From Tissierellia bacterium (GTDB lineage Bacteria > Bacillota > Clostridia > Tissierellales > Peptoniphilaceae), in contig JAUNLJ010000015.1 of NCBI GenBank assembly GCA_030532305.1, positions 1 through 44,056 of the forward strand: a stretch of 44,056 nt of DNA, read 5' to 3'. This document shows, one piece after another, positions 41,420-44,056 of this stretch (positions within the stretch are counted from its first letter, which is position 1; each line of letters starts with the position of its first letter). Position numbers and translations under genes: made by a program. The notes under the pieces are model-generated. The model did not search any database and was not told where the DNA came from. It saw only the letters and a program-made list of their open reading frames with translations.

Positions 41420-42706
41420 ATGTCAATTATTGAAGAACTGATGAATTTTTTAGACCAAAGCCCCACAAATTTCCATGCCCAGGCCCAGGCTAGGGCCCAC
41501 TTGGAGGATGCAGGTTTTCAGGAGCTTAAAAAATCTGAGGCCTGGGAGCTTAAAGAGGGAGGGGCCTACTATGTGTCCAACCAGGAGGGGGCCCTCTTGG
41601 CCTTTAGGCTGGGGTCCCTTAAGGAAGAGGACTTCCACTTCCGCCTGGTGGCCTCCCACGGGGACTCCCCGACCTTTAAGATTAAACCCTCTTCTGAAAT
41701 GAAGGATAAAGAAGGCTATGTCCGCCTAAATACCGAGGTCTATGGGGGCCCCATCCTGTCCACCTGGTTTGACCGGCCCCTTTCCATTGCCGGCCAGGTC
41801 TGGGTCAAAGAAGGGGAGGGGATGGCCTCCCACCTGGTCAAGTTTGACCGGGACCTTTTAACCATCCCCAGCCTGGCCATCCACATGAACCGGGAGGTCA
41901 ACGAGGGCTACAAGTTTAATCCCCAAAAGGATACCCTCCCCCTTTTGGCCATGGGCCAGGAGGGAGAAGAGGGCTTTTTAGAGGGGCTTTTGGCCCAAGA
42001 ATTAGGGGTGGACCAGGAAGACATCCTAGACTTTGACCTCTTCTTGTACAACCGGGACAAGGCCAGCCGGCTGGGCCTTAGGGGAGACTTTATTTCCTCT
42101 GGCCGCCTGGACAACCTGTCCATGGGCTTTTTGTCCCTTAAGGCCCTTATAGACAGCCCGGCAGGCCCGGGGACCTGTGGGGTTATTCTCTATGACCATG
42201 AGGAGGTAGGCTCTGAGTCCCGAGTGGGGGCAGGGGGGCCCTTTATCCGGGACAGCCTAGAGCGGATTGCCAGTTTTGCCCAGGGCCAGGCCGCCTTTTA
42301 CCGGGGCATGGACCGGAGCTTTATGATTTCTGCCGACCTAACCCACGGTCTCCACCCCAACTACAGGGACAAGGCTGACCCCACCAACGCCCCCGTCCTA
42401 AATGGGGGACCTGCCATTAAACAGGCCGCCAGCAAGTCCTATGCCTCTGACGCCTACTCTGCCTCCTTCTTTAGGCTCCTGTGCCAGGAGGCTGGGGTTC
42501 CCGTCCAGTCCTTTAGCAACCGGTCCGACATCCGGGGAGGGTCCACCATAGGCCCCATCAGCCTGGGCCAGCTGGACATAGCCATGGTAGACATAGGCAA
42601 CCCCACCCTGGCCATGCACTCCGCCAGGGAACTGGTGGGGGCCCAGGACCAGGAGGCCCTTTATAAGGTCTTTTTACACTTTTATGGCCGCAAGACCATA
42701 GGCTAA
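41420..42706 (+). CDS. apeB: M18 family aminopeptidase
   Basis: This 428-residue cytosolic metallopeptidase removes N-terminal acidic or neutral residues from peptides. Zinc-site signatures are seen: SHGDSPTFK (His), SGRLDNLSM (Asp), DHEEVGS (Glu pair) and AMHSARE (His). Length and order match the M18 aspartyl aminopeptidase family. AAAGGAGG precedes the ATG. metY follows 18 bases later on the same strand. Confidence 0.94.
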   Translation: MSIIEELMNFLDQSPTNFHAQAQARAHLEDAGFQELKKSEAWELKEGGAYYVSNQEGALLAFRLGSLKEEDFHFRLVASHGDSPTFKIKPSSEMKDKEGYVRLNTEVYGGPILSTWFDRPLSIAGQVWVKEGEGMASHLVKFDRDLLTIPSLAIHMNREVNEGYKFNPQKDTLPLLAMGQEGEEGFLEGLLAQELGVDQEDILDFDLFLYNRDKASRLGLRGDFISSGRLDNLSMGFLSLKALIDSPAGPGTCGVILYDHEEVGSESRVGAGGPFIRDSLERIASFAQGQAAFYRGMDRSFMISADLTHGLHPNYRDKADPTNAPVLNGGPAIKQAASKSYASDAYSASFFRLLCQEAGVPVQSFSNRSDIRGGSTIGPISLGQLDIAMVDIGNPTLAMHSARELVGAQDQEALYKVFLHFYGRKTIG

Positions 42707-42724
42707 GCACTTAGGAGGAAAAAC

Positions 42725-44005
42725 ATGAAAGATTACCAAATAGGGACCCGGTGTGTCCAGGCAGGCTGGGAGCCCAAAAATAAGGACCCCCGGGCCCTAC
42801 CCATCTACCAGTCCACCACCTTTACTTTTGACTCTAGCCAGGACATGGCCGCCTGCTTTGACCTAGAGAGTGATGCCTATTTTTATAGCCGGCTGGCCAA
42901 CCCCACCCCTGAAGCCGTGGCTAAAAAGATTGCCAATTTAGAAGGGGGAGAGGGGGCCATCTTGACCAGCTCAGGCCAAGCGGCCAACTTCTATGCCCTG
43001 GTTAATATCTGTAAGGCAGGAGACCATATTGTCAGTTCTTCTGCCCTCTATGGCGGGTCCTACAATCTCTTTGCCAACACCCTGGCCGACATGGGGATCC
43101 AGTCCAGCTTTGTAGCCCCAGATGCCTCCCTAGAAGAGATAGAAGCCGCCTTTAGGCCCAACACCAAGTGCCTTTTTGGGGAGACCCTGTCCAACCCAGC
43201 CCTAAAGGTCCTGGATATAGAGGCCTTTGCCCAAATCGCTAAGGAGCATGGGGTTCCCCTGATTGTGGACAACACCTTTGCCACCCCCATCCATTGCCGG
43301 CCCATAGAGTGGGGGGCCCATGTGGTAACCCACTCCACCACCAAGTATATGGATGGTCACGCTGTGGCCCTGGGCGGGGCCATTGTGGACAGTGGGAATT
43401 TTGACTGGGAGGCCCATAGGGACAAGTTCCCCAGCCTGACCACCCCCAACGACAGTTACCATGGCCTGGTCTTTACAGAAAATTTTGGCCGGGGGGCCTA
43501 TATGGCTAAGATGGTGGCCACCCTGATGAGGGACCTGGGGTCCACCCCCTCCCCCTTTAACGCCTTCCTCCTTAACCTGGGCCTGGAAACCCTCCATTTG
43601 AGAATGGCTCGGCATAGGGAAAATGGTCTGGCTGTGGCTAAGTTTCTGGCAAACCACCCCAAGATTGCCTGGGTCAAGTATCCTGACCTGGAGGGGGACC
43701 AGGAATATGAACGGGCCAAGAAATACCTGCCCCAAGGGTCCTGTGGGGTAGTGGTCTTTGGGGTCCAGGGAGGCCGGGAGGCAGCCCAGACCTTTATGGA
43801 TGGAACCCAGCTGGCAGCCATTGCCACCCATGTGGCCGATGCCAGGACCTGCCTCCTCCATCCCGCCTCCACCACCCACCGGCAGATGACAGACCAGGAG
43901 CTTAAGGAAGCTGGCGTATCTCCTGACCTGATCCGCCTGTCTGTAGGCATAGAGGATGTAGAGGATATTATAAGAGACCTGGAGACAAGCCTAGCTGGAA
44001 TTTAA
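42725..44005 (+). CDS. metY: O-acetylhomoserine sulfhydrylase
   Basis: This 426-residue PLP enzyme makes homocysteine from O-acetylhomoserine and sulfide. The PLP lysine lies in HSTTKYMDGH, and YSRLANPTPEAVAKKIANLEGG is the Cys/Met metabolism enzyme signature. The long C-terminal half and length favour MetY over cystathionine gamma-synthase. AGGAGG precedes the ATG. It likely shares a transcript with the aminopeptidase and ends at a strong terminator. Confidence 0.93.
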   Translation: MKDYQIGTRCVQAGWEPKNKDPRALPIYQSTTFTFDSSQDMAACFDLESDAYFYSRLANPTPEAVAKKIANLEGGEGAILTSSGQAANFYALVNICKAGDHIVSSSALYGGSYNLFANTLADMGIQSSFVAPDASLEEIEAAFRPNTKCLFGETLSNPALKVLDIEAFAQIAKEHGVPLIVDNTFATPIHCRPIEWGAHVVTHSTTKYMDGHAVALGGAIVDSGNFDWEAHRDKFPSLTTPNDSYHGLVFTENFGRGAYMAKMVATLMRDLGSTPSPFNAFLLNLGLETLHLRMARHRENGLAVAKFLANHPKIAWVKYPDLEGDQEYERAKKYLPQGSCGVVVFGVQGGREAAQTFMDGTQLAAIATHVADARTCLLHPASTTHRQMTDQELKEAGVSPDLIRLSVGIEDVEDIIRDLETSLAGI

Positions 44006-44019
44006 GAAAAATAAAAAAA

Positions 44020-44054
44020 GAAGGGGTCCCTTTCGAGGGATCCCTTCTTCTTTT
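44020..44054 (+). terminator. Terminator of the apeB-metY unit
   Basis: GAAGGGGTCCCT pairs with AGGGATCCCTTC (one G-T pair) around TTCG, followed by a T-rich tail at the window's end. Confidence 0.88.
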
Positions 44055-44056
44055 GG

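Noticed and set aside
43202..43950. Minus-strand frames opposite metY
   Set aside because: Gly/His-rich and Arg/Trp-rich composition typical of shadows of GC-rich coding DNA.

Overview
The window looks like the chromosome of a low-GC-lineage Gram-positive anaerobe (Firmicutes/Bacillota, most likely a Tissierellia/Peptoniphilaceae-type coccus) whose own genes are fairly GC-rich, with AGG and CTA codons very common. The placement rests on gene content and is an inference: class B sortase with a CnaB surface protein, PfoR-type PTS IIC beside D-lactate dehydrogenase, an Rrf2-nifS-nifU unit, 3H-domain NiaR, the DUF1015/serA/serC cluster, sigma-54, and strong AGGAGG ribosome sites. I see no rRNA, tRNA or CRISPR array.

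Layout. 0.1-2.3 kb: PfoR-like PTS IIC and D-lactate dehydrogenase. 2.3-4.7 kb: PAP2-type membrane phosphatase, glutathione peroxidase, an untracked 55-residue membrane protein and a CPBP protease. 4.7-6.4 kb: mgtE under an M-box Mg2+ riboswitch. 6.5-8.9 kb: CnaB surface protein with an NPKTL sorting motif and its class B sortase. 8.9-11.2 kb: rpoN and pyridoxal-type kinase. 11.2-11.6 kb: a small transcription unit with a broken or recoded mini-ORF. 11.7-13 kb: brnQ. 13-16.6 kb: serC-serA-DUF1015. 16.8-19.5 kb: radical SAM protein, Eis-like acetyltransferase, GlsB-type membrane protein. 19.6-23.7 kb: NAD block nadA-nadC-niaR-nadX with a palindrome lying over the -35 box, then larB. 23.8-26 kb: iron-sulfur assembly (rrf2, nifS, nifU).

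26.0-33.1 kb is a very AT-rich foreign island. It holds three tightly packed co-directional genes: a fused two-domain adenine methyltransferase with an N-terminal helix-turn-helix (M.FokI-like), an AlwI/BstNBI-type restriction endonuclease, and an ABC-type ATPase with a CxxC hook and a C-terminal R-x3-E...H motif that fits the RloC/PrrC tRNA anticodon nucleases. My reading is a type IIS restriction-modification system with a linked candidate anticodon nuclease, i.e. a layered defence island. This is the most exciting part of the window.

33.3-44 kb returns to host composition: PII-like protein plus CPA2 antiporter, two rhodaneses, a TGS/uridine-kinase-like nucleoside kinase, a His-rich lipoprotein behind a structured leader with its own promoter and terminator, a Na/Pi cotransporter with PhoU domain, a 66-residue acidic protein, a small membrane protein, M18 aminopeptidase and O-acetylhomoserine sulfhydrylase.

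Many of the promoters that I can place share an extended -10 element (TGnTATAAT). Genes are generally separated by clear intrinsic terminators, so the transcription units are readable directly from the sequence.
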